A stretch of 64,000 nt of DNA, taken from Amphritea pacifica. Lineage in GTDB: Bacteria; Pseudomonadota; Gammaproteobacteria; Pseudomonadales; Balneatricaceae. Positions within the stretch are counted from its first letter, which is position 1. Each line of letters starts with the position of its first letter. Under the pieces are notes generated by a model. That model made no database searches, was not told where the DNA came from, and saw nothing but the letters and a program-made list of their open reading frames with translations. This document shows positions 16,991 through 25,916 of this stretch, piece by piece. The stretch spans positions 62,001 through 126,000 of the forward strand of contig NZ_JAFFZO010000005.1 of assembly GCF_016924145.1 (NCBI RefSeq). The letters are read 5' to 3'. Both the position numbers and the translations under genes were made by a program.

Positions 16991-17530
16991 ATGCTAAAAA
17001 AAATACTGACAAATATCTGTGTTTCTATCGATTGGGTGGTGCGGCAGGCTGGCCGAACCGCAGCATTCATTATGCCAGTACTGGCACTGGTGGTCGCATT
17101 TGAAGTGTTCTCCCGATACATTTTGGGTAAACCGACCATCTGGGCGTTTGATCTGTCACTGTTTATGTTTGGTTATCTTGCCGCTTTAGGGGGCGCCTAT
17201 GCGCAGCAGAAGCGTGCACATATTAATGTCGATATCCTTTATCTCAAGGTTTCACACCGCACCCGTTGTGTATTCAATCTGATCTCTTTTTCACTGGCTA
17301 TCTTCTTTCTGGTGATCATCGTGATGATGAGTATCGGTAAGTATGAAGAGGCGATCGAGTTTGATTATCGTCGCCAGAGTGAGTGGGCGCCGCCGATGTT
17401 CCATTTCTGGATCATGATGATGATTGCCTGCGGCCTGTTTATTGCGCAACTGGTAAGAGATATGTTGGCTGAGGCGTATTTTTTGCTGACCGGTCATGCA
17501 CTTATTGAGGAGAACAGTGATGGAAATTGA
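16991..17530 (+). CDS. TRAP transporter small permease (DctQ family)
   Basis: A 179-residue protein with four predicted membrane helices (about 22-45, 57-78, 98-122, 138-160). GAYAQQKRAHINVDIL (about residues 69-84) is the conserved DctQ loop. I chose the ATG at 16991; the frame can be extended upstream to 16955 but that would begin inside the terminator. The end overlaps the large permease start by 11 bases, indicating translational coupling. Confidence 0.92.
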   Translation: MLKKILTNICVSIDWVVRQAGRTAAFIMPVLALVVAFEVFSRYILGKPTIWAFDLSLFMFGYLAALGGAYAQQKRAHINVDILYLKVSHRTRCVFNLISFSLAIFFLVIIVMMSIGKYEEAIEFDYRRQSEWAPPMFHFWIMMMIACGLFIAQLVRDMLAEAYFLLTGHALIEENSDGN

Positions 17531-18842
17531 GCTGTTAACCGTAGTTCTTCTGCTATGTATTCTGGTGTTTTTTGCGCTTGGTGCCCAGGTGGGGCTGGCA
17601 CTGGGAGGCATCGCTATGGCCGTGGGGTATATGACCTGGGGCGATGGCATTTTCAACGTGATTCCCACCACGCTTGAGTCAACTTACTTCAGTTTTATTC
17701 TGCTGGCGATCCCTCTGTATATCTATATGGGGCAGTTGCTGACTAAATCGGGCATCGGTGATGCGATGTTCAATTTCAGCCAGATGCTGATTGGCCGGGT
17801 ACGTGGTTCCCTCGCTATCAGTGTTATCGGCGTCTGCTCTATGATCGGGGCGATGGTAGGTATTATCGGCGCGGGCATTATGACTTCAGGTAGTATTGCA
17901 CTGCGGCCAATGCTGGAACGGGGCTATAACAAACGCCTGGCACTGGGGGTCATCATGGCCGGCGGTGGTCTGGGTATCCTGATTCCGCCGAGCATTCCGA
18001 TGATTATGTTTGCGGCCTCAACTCAGAACTCCGTTGGCCGGATGTTCCTTGGGGCGATGATGCCGGCACTGCTGACGGTAGTGATGATGATTCTCTATGT
18101 CGCGATCAGTTGCTGGTTATTCCCTGACCGTGCTCCGCGGGATATGGACAATAAGGATATCGTCAAACTGGAAGGCAAAGAGAAGTTCAGAATTGCCCGT
18201 GATGGCCTGTTCTCGATGCTGCTGATCGTTGCGGTACTGGGCAGTATTATTACCGGTATTGCCACGCCAACAGAGTCCGGAGCAATCGGTGTGGTTGGGG
18301 CGATTATTCTGGCGATTGTGTTTAAGCGTTTCAAAGTCGATATGTTCCTTCAGTCGGGCTTTCAGACTGCCACTCTGGTCAGCGTGGCGATGTGGATCAT
18401 CTTTGGTGCATCGGTGTTCAGTAACTTCCATCTGCTGATGGGGGTGCAGAGCATGGTGGCTGATTTCACCGGTAAACTGGATCTGCCACCCATTATGATC
18501 ATCATAATGTTCCAGCTGATTATGCTGATGCTGGGTTTCATTATCGATGAGTTCATTATCGTACTGATGTGCGCACCGCTGTTTACACCGATTGCCGTTT
18601 CGCTGGGTTATGACCCGATCTGGTTTGGTGTGCTGATGATCCTGAATATTCTGATCGCCGTGCAGACACCACCCTACGGTTTTGCGCTCTTCTACCTGAA
18701 AGGGATCGCTCCCGCCGGTATCGGTATGTCAGAGATCTATAAATCTGTGACCCCGTTTATCATGCTTAACCTGACAGTACTGATTCTCTGCATGGTGTTC
18801 CCGCAGATCGTACTCTGGTTGCCGAATTTAGTGATGGGCTAA
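17520..18842 (+). CDS. TRAP transporter large permease (DctM family)
   Basis: A 440-residue integral membrane protein with about twelve helices that forms the transport pathway. DctM marks include GSLAISVIGVCSMIGAMVG, the MAGGGLGILIPPSIPMI loop (about residues 145-161) and TPPYGFALFYLKGIAP near residue 386. The ATG at 17520 follows GAGGAGAA and overlaps the dctQ end. Sodium-driven import of an organic anion or zwitterion is expected. Confidence 0.95.
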   Translation: MEIELLTVVLLLCILVFFALGAQVGLALGGIAMAVGYMTWGDGIFNVIPTTLESTYFSFILLAIPLYIYMGQLLTKSGIGDAMFNFSQMLIGRVRGSLAISVIGVCSMIGAMVGIIGAGIMTSGSIALRPMLERGYNKRLALGVIMAGGGLGILIPPSIPMIMFAASTQNSVGRMFLGAMMPALLTVVMMILYVAISCWLFPDRAPRDMDNKDIVKLEGKEKFRIARDGLFSMLLIVAVLGSIITGIATPTESGAIGVVGAIILAIVFKRFKVDMFLQSGFQTATLVSVAMWIIFGASVFSNFHLLMGVQSMVADFTGKLDLPPIMIIIMFQLIMLMLGFIIDEFIIVLMCAPLFTPIAVSLGYDPIWFGVLMILNILIAVQTPPYGFALFYLKGIAPAGIGMSEIYKSVTPFIMLNLTVLILCMVFPQIVLWLPNLVMG

Positions 18843-18852
18843 GGAGTTAACT

Positions 18853-19293
18853 ATGTACAGCAATATTCTTATCCCGCTGGATCTGTCCCATAAAGAGCAG
18901 GTAGTGGATCTGGCCCGGATTGCAATGGCATTAGCGGCAGGTAAACCGGCGCAGGTCAATCTGTTGTATGTCGATCAGAGTTTTGTTCACAGAGCAGGCG
19001 ATCCTCAGTTTGACCGCGCTCTGCATGAGGGCCACCGTAAGGAGGCTCTCAAAGAGATGGAAGAGCTGTTAGGAGATCTGCCGGTTAATACTGCGGTGAA
19101 TACCATCTACCGTGATGGTACCGCCCATGATCAGATTCTGGAAACCGCGGAGCAACTGGGCTCGGATGTGATTGTAATGATGGCTCGCAAGCCTGGTATC
19201 AGCAGTTACTTCATCGGTTCAAATGCTGAGCGGGTCGTGCGTCACGCCCCCTGCTCGGTGTTTATTGTGCGTTGCGATGAATCAGACAGCTGA
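18853..19293 (+). CDS. universal stress protein, TRAP-associated (TeaD-like)
   Basis: A 146-residue UspA-fold protein, 10 bases downstream of dctM. The ATP-binding loop G-x2-G-x9-G-(S/T) is approximated by GISSYFIGSNAERVVRHAPCSVFIVR at the C-terminus, and the N-terminal NILIPLDLS is typical. A UspA protein in the same position regulates the ectoine TRAP transporter in Halomonas (TeaABCD), so a role in controlling this transporter in response to ATP is likely. The 3' end overlaps the convergent LysR gene by 12 bases. Confidence 0.92.
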   Translation: MYSNILIPLDLSHKEQVVDLARIAMALAAGKPAQVNLLYVDQSFVHRAGDPQFDRALHEGHRKEALKEMEELLGDLPVNTAVNTIYRDGTAHDQILETAEQLGSDVIVMMARKPGISSYFIGSNAERVVRHAPCSVFIVRCDESDS

Positions 19294-20202
19294 TTCAGCC
19301 AGACACTCGGTGAACAACTGAATGATGAGTTTGTTGTGTTGCCGGTTACGCCACAGAGCTTTGAAAGTGTTGCGATAACCATAGCGTTCTGCGAACAGGG
19401 GCCGGAGTGCTTTTTCCAGACTCCAGTTGCTGACCAGGTGGCGGGGCAGGAACCCCAGATAGTGGCCACTGAGAATCAGGCTGGCCCTGGCTTCCTGATG
19501 GTGAGCGATGGCCTGCTTATTCCAGAGCATCATATCCGGATGGATCTCCCGGCCTGGCATCAGTCTGGGAGATTCGACAAAGCGGTAGTGGCGTAGTTCG
19601 GCGATCGTTATCTCCTCTTTATTAAACAGAGGGTGGTCCTGGGCGCAGTAGAGCAGCATCTCCTCATCAAACAGCTTTATCTCTGAGAGTTCAGGGTAGG
19701 GCTGACTGGTAACGGTGATGCCGATATCGACCTGATTATTGAGTAGAGCCGTGATGACATCATCGGAGCTCATGGTGCTGATCTGAATTCTGACCTCCGG
19801 GGCTTCAACCGAAAAACGGCTGAGAGCCTGCATGATAGAGGCGTTATGCGCCCCCAGCATATGTTCGGCAAACCCCAGGTGTAGGTTGCCGAGAATACGG
19901 TTGTGGCTCTGGTTTATGGTGTTTTTGAACTGATCGAGTGCGCTGAGCAGTTCCAGGGTGGCGTTATACACCGTTTGTCCCTGCTCGGTGAGAGAAAATC
20001 CGGCACGGCCGCGTTCGCACAAGCGCATATCCAGTCGCTTTTCCAGATCGGAGATGTAATTGGAAATAGTTGAGTTGGCAAGGTTGAGATGGATCTCTGC
20101 CGGAGTAAATCCACCACATTCAACGACAGATTTAAACACTTTCAGCAGGCGAAGATCCATATCAGCCAACTGGCCGGAGAGGGCGGCTTTTCTGCGTCCC
20201 AT
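19282..20202 (-). CDS. LysR-family regulator (divergent from gabD)
   Basis: A 306-residue LysR protein, the third of the paralog set: HTH around GGFTPAEIHLNLANSTISNYIS (about 27-48), then GRAGFSLTEQG. Divergent from gabD with 156 bases between. It should control the semialdehyde dehydrogenase/transaminase pair. Its stop codon lies inside the end of the convergent usp gene. Confidence 0.9.
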   Translation of the reverse strand: MGRRKAALSGQLADMDLRLLKVFKSVVECGGFTPAEIHLNLANSTISNYISDLEKRLDMRLCERGRAGFSLTEQGQTVYNATLELLSALDQFKNTINQSHNRILGNLHLGFAEHMLGAHNASIMQALSRFSVEAPEVRIQISTMSSDDVITALLNNQVDIGITVTSQPYPELSEIKLFDEEMLLYCAQDHPLFNKEEITIAELRHYRFVESPRLMPGREIHPDMMLWNKQAIAHHQEARASLILSGHYLGFLPRHLVSNWSLEKALRPLFAERYGYRNTFKALWRNRQHNKLIIQLFTECLAESAV

Positions 20203-20262
20203 CGGGTATACCTCAAAGAGTAGGGTTGAGAGTGTGCTGTTTACAATTGAATATGCAAAAGT

Positions 20263-20278
20263 AAATATTTGTAATTAA
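20263..20278. promoter_or_regulatory. candidate LysR-associated AT-rich box
   Basis: AAATATTTGTAATTAA between the third LysR gene and gabD; compare 5124-5139 and 15821-15835. Weak evidence. Confidence 0.2.
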
Positions 20279-20358
20279 TTATATAAGCAAAAGATTTGGC
20301 GATCTATAAATAGCTCTATATTGCGGTTGAATCCACCAACCCAGGCAGGAGACAGATA

Positions 20359-21825
20359 ATGACAATACAACTTCAAGATCCATCGCTACTAAAAACTCAG
20401 GCGTTTATTGATGGCCTTTGGATGGATAGTGACAGTGGTGAAACCTTCGCTGTGACCGATCCTGCTACGGGTCAGCCTCTGGCTGATGTTGCCAGTGTCG
20501 GTGCAACTGAAACCCGTCGGGCTATCGCGGCGGCTGAGCGGGCGATGACGGAGTGGACAGCACTGCCTGCGAAGAGTCGCAGTGAAATTCTGGAAAAGTG
20601 GCATCGGCTGATTATTGAGAATACCGAAGACCTGGCTGTGATTATGACCGCCGAGCAGGGTAAAACCCTGGCGGAGTCCCGGGGTGAAGTGGCCTATGGT
20701 GCCTCCTTTATCAAATGGTTTGCTGAGGAGGGAAAACGGGTCTACGGCGATATTATTCCTACCCCGCAAACGGATCGTCGGGGTGTAGTGGTTAAGCAGC
20801 CGGTGGGTGTGGTTGCCGCGATTACCCCATGGAACTTTCCTAATGCGATGATTACCCGTAAAGCAGGCCCTGCGTTAGCGGTGGGTTGTGCCATTGTGTT
20901 GAAGCCTGCCGCGGAGACGCCGTTGTCAGCGCTGGCACTGGTAGAGCTGGCCAATCGTGCCGGGCTGCCTGCTGGTTTATTTAATGTTGTTCCTGGAAGT
21001 GATGCGCCATCGATCGGCGGTGAGATGACCTCTAATCCAACGGTTAAGAAAGTCACGTTTACCGGCTCGACTCCGGTAGGCAAGCTGTTGATGCAGCAGT
21101 GTGCGAATACCGTTAAGCGTACCTCTATGGAACTGGGCGGAAACGCTCCGGTGGTGATTTTTGATGATGCCGATCTGGATCTGGCAGTTGCCGGTGCGTT
21201 GACCGCTAAATACCGTAACTCCGGACAGACCTGTATCTGTGCCAACCGTTTGCTGGTTCAGGAAGGTATCTACGATGCCTTTGTTGAAAAATTTGCCGCT
21301 GCGGTCAGCGAGTTTCGTATTGGTAATGGTTTTGATGCCAGCACCACCCATGGCCCGGTAATTAGCGAGAAAGCGGCGAAAGAGATCGATGCCAAGGTGC
21401 AAAATGCGGTAGCCGAAGGGGCAACGGTGGTGATTGGTGGTCAGCCGGGTGAGCAGGGCGGCTGTTTCTATCAGCCAACCGTACTGACTAATGTGAACGA
21501 TTCAATGCGGGTGTTCCGCGAAGAGATTTTTGGTCCGGTCGCGCCGGTATTCAAATTTAAAACGGAAGAAGATGCCGTGCGCATGGCAAATGATACCGAG
21601 TTTGGCCTGGCTGCCTATCTCTATACCGAGAGTATGGGCCGCAGCTGGCGTGTATCAGAAGCGCTTGAATATGGCATGGTCGGTGTCAATGAAACAGCGA
21701 TCAGTTCGGAAGTGATTCCCTTTGGTGGTGTTAAAGAATCGGGTCAGGGCCGTGAGGGTTCTAAATATGGTCTGGATGACTACCTGGAAACAAAGTATAT
21801 CTGTTTTGGTGCATTGCAGCGTTAA
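20359..21825 (+). CDS. gabD: succinate-semialdehyde dehydrogenase, NAD(P)+
   Basis: A 488-residue aldehyde dehydrogenase of the GabD type, converting succinate semialdehyde to succinate. Catalytic residues: Cys292 in NSGQTCICANR (with the redox-partner cysteine two positions on, typical of GabD), Glu258 in MELGGNAPV and Asn in ITPWNFPNAMITRK. Good AGGAGACAG ribosome-binding site. The next gene, a class III transaminase, follows after 23 bases and would supply the semialdehyde from GABA or a related omega-amino acid. Confidence 0.93.
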   Translation: MTIQLQDPSLLKTQAFIDGLWMDSDSGETFAVTDPATGQPLADVASVGATETRRAIAAAERAMTEWTALPAKSRSEILEKWHRLIIENTEDLAVIMTAEQGKTLAESRGEVAYGASFIKWFAEEGKRVYGDIIPTPQTDRRGVVVKQPVGVVAAITPWNFPNAMITRKAGPALAVGCAIVLKPAAETPLSALALVELANRAGLPAGLFNVVPGSDAPSIGGEMTSNPTVKKVTFTGSTPVGKLLMQQCANTVKRTSMELGGNAPVVIFDDADLDLAVAGALTAKYRNSGQTCICANRLLVQEGIYDAFVEKFAAAVSEFRIGNGFDASTTHGPVISEKAAKEIDAKVQNAVAEGATVVIGGQPGEQGGCFYQPTVLTNVNDSMRVFREEIFGPVAPVFKFKTEEDAVRMANDTEFGLAAYLYTESMGRSWRVSEALEYGMVGVNETAISSEVIPFGGVKESGQGREGSKYGLDDYLETKYICFGALQR

Positions 21826-21848
21826 GCTGTGAGCCGTGGAGAAGCGTT

Positions 21849-23201
21849 ATGAGTAATCTTATCTATCCAACAACTAACTTTAAAGCGACAGAAACCCTGA
21901 CGATTGAGCGGGGCGATGGTGCCTATGTTTACGATAACGAAGGCAATCAGTATCTGGAAGGTCTCGCCGGATTGTGGTGTACCTCGCTGGGTTATAACAA
22001 CCGTGAGCTGATCGATACGGCTGCCGAGCAGATGGGTAAGCTGTCTTACTCCCACATGTTTGGCGGGAAGACGCATCAGGTGGGTATGGATCTGGCCGAT
22101 AAATTAACGGCGATGGTGCCGGTTGAAAACGCTAAGGTGTTTTTCGGCAATTCCGGTAGTGATGCCAATGACAGTCATGTGAAGATGCTGCGTTATTACT
22201 TCAACGCAATTGGTAAGCCGGAAAAATTCAAGATTATCGCCCGTGAACGCTCATACCACGGGGTCACTGTTGCTGCAGCGTCCCTGACCGGATTGCCACC
22301 GAATCACACCCACTTCAGCCTGCCGTTTGATGCGCTGGGTGTGTTGCGTACTGATGCCCCGCACTACTTCCGTGGTGCGCTGCCGGGTGAATCTGAAGCG
22401 CAGTTTGTTGATCGTATTGTTAATAATCTGGAGCAGCTGATCCTGAAAGAGGGGGCCGATACTATCGCCGCCTTTATCGCTGAGCCGATTACCGGTGCCA
22501 GTGGCGTTATTGTGCCGCCGGCGGGCTACTACGAAAAAGTACAAGCGGTGCTGAATAAGTATGACATCCTCTTCTGGGCGGATGAAGTGATCACCGGTTT
22601 TGGTCGTACCGGTAATGATTTTGGTTGTACTACTGTGGGTATTGAAAAACCTGCACTGATGACGCTGGCGAAGCAGCTGTCATCCGCCTATATGCCGATC
22701 AGTGCCTCTGTGATTCGTGGTGATATGTATGAAGCGATGATTGAGCCGAGTAGCCAGGTTGGGGTCTTCGGTCATGGTTATACTTACTCAGGTCACCCTG
22801 TTGCGGCTGCTGTTTCACTGAAAACGCTGGAAATTTACGAGCGTGACAACATCTTTGCTCATGCGGCTAAGGTGGGTGAGTATATGCAGAAACGTCTGGG
22901 CGAATTCAGAGATCATCCACTGGTAGGCGAAGTTCGTGGCGCGGGTATGATCGGTGCCGTTGAGATGGTATCCGACAAGAAAACCGGTGCTGGCTTTGAA
23001 GGCGGCGCTGTTGGCTATTTTGCCATGCAGGCCTGTCAGAACCACGGCATGATCACCCGCGCAGTGGCTGGCAACTCGCTGGCTTTCTGTCCGCCGCTGA
23101 TTGTTTCTGAAGCGCAGATCGATGAGATGGTTGAAAAACTGGGTAAAGCGCTGGATGAAACACTGGACTTTGTTACCCGCGAAGGCCTGATTGCTGCCTG
23201 A
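21849..23201 (+). CDS. class III aminotransferase (GABA/omega-amino acid)
   Basis: A 450-residue PLP enzyme. The opening GLAGLWCTSLGYNN, the FGNSGSDANDSHVKMLRYY phosphate-binding segment, the WADEVITGFGRTGN block with the pyridine-binding Asp, and PLP Lys275 in LAKQLSSAYMP are all present. This subgroup uses pyruvate (sometimes glyoxylate) as amino acceptor and includes GABA, putrescine and taurine transaminases. The pairing with gabD favours GABA, and no sulfoacetaldehyde acetyltransferase is nearby to support taurine. A terminator follows at 23344. Confidence 0.9.
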   Translation: MSNLIYPTTNFKATETLTIERGDGAYVYDNEGNQYLEGLAGLWCTSLGYNNRELIDTAAEQMGKLSYSHMFGGKTHQVGMDLADKLTAMVPVENAKVFFGNSGSDANDSHVKMLRYYFNAIGKPEKFKIIARERSYHGVTVAAASLTGLPPNHTHFSLPFDALGVLRTDAPHYFRGALPGESEAQFVDRIVNNLEQLILKEGADTIAAFIAEPITGASGVIVPPAGYYEKVQAVLNKYDILFWADEVITGFGRTGNDFGCTTVGIEKPALMTLAKQLSSAYMPISASVIRGDMYEAMIEPSSQVGVFGHGYTYSGHPVAAAVSLKTLEIYERDNIFAHAAKVGEYMQKRLGEFRDHPLVGEVRGAGMIGAVEMVSDKKTGAGFEGGAVGYFAMQACQNHGMITRAVAGNSLAFCPPLIVSEAQIDEMVEKLGKALDETLDFVTREGLIAA

Positions 23202-23343
23202 TGCCGATATAGTTTCTTGCTTGCATGATCGGGCTGGTGTGGAACTGGCTGGCCCGGTAACCCTCCACAGTTCTATTGCAGCTTCTATGCTTTTCGGAGT
23301 ATCGGGTTGCTTCTTGAGTAAAGCACTGATCCTGACGGATCTC

Positions 23344-23374
23344 TTTTTTGGGGGCGTCTGCCCCCTGTTTTTAT
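23344..23374 (+). terminator. rho-independent terminator after the transaminase operon
   Basis: GGGGGC-gtct-GCCCCC stem followed by TGTTTTTA, with a T-run on the upstream side also, so it may work on both strands. Confidence 0.85.
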
Positions 23375-23516
23375 TAAAAAAGAGTATGCTGAGGGCTCCC
23401 TTCATGGTGAAAATTTTCTTGCCCCGTTAATATTCTGATGTCGTGCCTCAACGATACCGCTATACTGCCTTACTGTATTCAGGGATTGAATTTCAGCTTT
23501 ATATTAAGGACAGAGC

Positions 23517-25451
23517 ATGGACACCGACACCGCTATTTATACCCCCCTAAAAACTATTTTTGGCTTTGAGCAGTTTCGTCCGGGTCAGGAACAAACGGTG
23601 ACTCAGCTACTGCAGGGACACTCCTCTCTGGCGATCTTTCCCACCGGCTCCGGTAAATCGCTTTGCTATCAGCTCACCGCGACTCAGTTACCCCATCTGA
23701 CCCTGGTGGTCTCGCCCCTGCTGGCACTGATGAAAGATCAACTGACCTTTCTGGCCAGTAAGGGGATACCGGCCGCCAGTATAGATTCAACCCTGACGCC
23801 GGAGCAAAACCGGCAGGTGATGGGTGATGTTCGTAACGGCATCACCAAAATTCTGATGGTCTCGGTTGAGCGTTTTAAGAATGAGCGTTTCCGACAGTTT
23901 ATTCAGTCAGTGCCGGTGTCGATGCTGGTGGTCGATGAGGCGCACTGTATCTCCGAGTGGGGACATAATTTCCGTCCCGATTATCTGAAGTTACCAACCT
24001 ATCGCCAGGCGCTGAATATTCCGCTGGTACTGCTATTAACCGCTACAGCGACCCGTCAGGTGAAGCTGGATATGGCGCGGAAATTTGATATTACAGAAGC
24101 ACATATCGTGCAGACCGGCTTCTACCGGTCTAATCTGGATCTTTCAGTGTTGCCGGTCACCTCAGAGGAAAAATGTCAGCGTCTGGCTGAACTGGTTGGT
24201 CAGCAGCAGGGCGCTGGAATTGTCTATGTGACTCTACAGCACACTGCTGAAGAGGTTGCCGGTTATCTGGTACAGCAGGGGGTGAGTGCATCAGCCTATC
24301 ATGCCGGTTTTGAAGATCAGAAGCGGCAACAAATACAAGCTGACTTTATGGCAGGGCGTATCGGTGTGATTATCGCCACTATCGCTTTTGGTATGGGGAT
24401 CGATAAAAGCAATATTCGCTTCGTTATACACTATGATCTGCCCAAGTCGATTGAAAACTATAGTCAGGAAATTGGCAGGGCAGGACGGGATGGATTGCCA
24501 TCTGCCTGTATCACTCTGGCTAATCTGGATGGCCTGAATACCGTCGAAAACTTTGTCTATGGGGATACCCCGGAACTGAGTGGCATTGAGTTTGTGCTCG
24601 ATAATATTCGTACTGAGTGTCAGGGTGAACAATGGGAACTACAGTTAAGTGCTTTATCCACGGCCAGTAATATCCGCCAGTTGCCGCTGAAAACATTACT
24701 GGTGCAACTGGAGCTACTTGGTGTTCTACAGCCTCTGTATGCTTACTTTGCCGACTTCAAATACAAACTGTTACAACCAGCAGTATCGATTCTTGAACGT
24801 TTTAATGGTGAGCGAAAGGCGTTTCTGGAAGCGGTGCTGACGCATACCCAATTCAAGCGGGTGTGGGGCACTCTGGAGTTCGGGGCTCTGTTTAAGGCCT
24901 ATAACTGCGACCGTCAGCGGGTGGTTGCCGCATTAGATTATCTGCAGGAGCAGCGATTAATCGAGCTGGAAACGAAAAAAGTCACTGATGTTTATCAGGT
25001 GAGTCAGCAAGCGCTGTCTGCCCCCGCTTTGGGGCAACAGCTGTATGATTATTTTATCGATAAAGAGCGAAAAGAGATTGCCCGGATTGCTGCGCTGGTA
25101 AGGTTCTTCGAACTGGATAGCTGTCTTAGTCGCAATCTGGCGCTCTATTTTGATGATCACCAGAGCGCTGCACACTGCGGTCACTGCTCTGTTTGTCGTG
25201 GTCATCCTGCCGTACTTGAGTATTCCGAATCGCCCCGCTGGCCATCCGACCAGCAGTTGATCGCGGACCTGACCGGTTTGTGTCAGCATCTTTCGGGTAC
25301 GGTAACCCTGGATACCCAGTGCCGCTTTCTGGCCGGAATCAGCGTGCCGTTATTTACCCGCAACAAAGTGCGGCAATTGAGTGGATTCGCGAGTTGTGAG
25401 CGTCTGAGATATGCCGACATTCGAAAAAAAGTAGAGCAGTTATCGGTTTAA
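23517..25451 (+). CDS. RecQ-family ATP-dependent DNA helicase
   Basis: A 644-residue superfamily 2 helicase. Motif 0 (FGFEQFRPGQEQTV), Walker A FPTGSGKS (Lys47), DEAH box at 140-143, LLLTATAT motif III and the QEIGRAGRDG motif VI around residue 320 are all intact. A short cysteine cluster HCGHCSVC near residue 559 resembles the RecQ zinc-binding region, although placed late and after a winged-helix-like region. No HRDC domain follows. It unwinds DNA 3' to 5' in repair. Similar RecQ-like helicases exist in addition to the main RecQ in many gammaproteobacteria, so I give no symbol. Confidence 0.9.
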   Translation: MDTDTAIYTPLKTIFGFEQFRPGQEQTVTQLLQGHSSLAIFPTGSGKSLCYQLTATQLPHLTLVVSPLLALMKDQLTFLASKGIPAASIDSTLTPEQNRQVMGDVRNGITKILMVSVERFKNERFRQFIQSVPVSMLVVDEAHCISEWGHNFRPDYLKLPTYRQALNIPLVLLLTATATRQVKLDMARKFDITEAHIVQTGFYRSNLDLSVLPVTSEEKCQRLAELVGQQQGAGIVYVTLQHTAEEVAGYLVQQGVSASAYHAGFEDQKRQQIQADFMAGRIGVIIATIAFGMGIDKSNIRFVIHYDLPKSIENYSQEIGRAGRDGLPSACITLANLDGLNTVENFVYGDTPELSGIEFVLDNIRTECQGEQWELQLSALSTASNIRQLPLKTLLVQLELLGVLQPLYAYFADFKYKLLQPAVSILERFNGERKAFLEAVLTHTQFKRVWGTLEFGALFKAYNCDRQRVVAALDYLQEQRLIELETKKVTDVYQVSQQALSAPALGQQLYDYFIDKERKEIARIAALVRFFELDSCLSRNLALYFDDHQSAAHCGHCSVCRGHPAVLEYSESPRWPSDQQLIADLTGLCQHLSGTVTLDTQCRFLAGISVPLFTRNKVRQLSGFASCERLRYADIRKKVEQLSV

Positions 25452-25652
25452 ACGGTTTTGTCGTCTGGTAGTGCATAACGCTAAAATTTTTCGTTTTTCG
25501 TACTCTGTCGCGCTATGCCAGATCAGTATTTCGTTGAGGGTTCGGTAACATCCCATACAGATATCATCGCTATCCAGGCAGCAGTTGCGAATACAGGGTG
25601 AGGCCAGCCTGTGCGCATTTGCTGCAGAAAGATGGAGGTGGGATGTTTTCAT
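25440..25652 (-). CDS. DUF1289 family protein
   Basis: A 70-residue protein with the DUF1289 signature SPCIRNCCLDSDDICMGCYR (residues 18-37), whose four spaced cysteines suggest metal binding, followed by the conserved EI-x-W-H helix. Function of the family is unknown. It overlaps the end of the convergent helicase gene by 12 bases. Confidence 0.85.
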   Translation of the reverse strand: MKTSHLHLSAANAHRLASPCIRNCCLDSDDICMGCYRTLNEILIWHSATEYEKRKILALCTTRRQNRLNR

Positions 25653-25916
25653 CTTTCGATATCTTCCGGGTTCATAAGTATTCAGGTTTGGCGCATGGTC
25701 TTTTATGGCCGTTGACTGAGCACCAGCAGCCAGTATCAGACGTTTAACCGTTTAACATAAAGCAACACTACTCAAAATCACACTTAAACAGGCCTGTTTT
25801 GTTTGAATAATTCTTACCGGTAGTAGTAATGTAGTCTATATCTAGTAGTTTGTTGTTTAATTAAGCTCTATGTTCGGCTATTTATGCGGCAGATTGATGA
25901 AAATTCCGGAGTCTAA

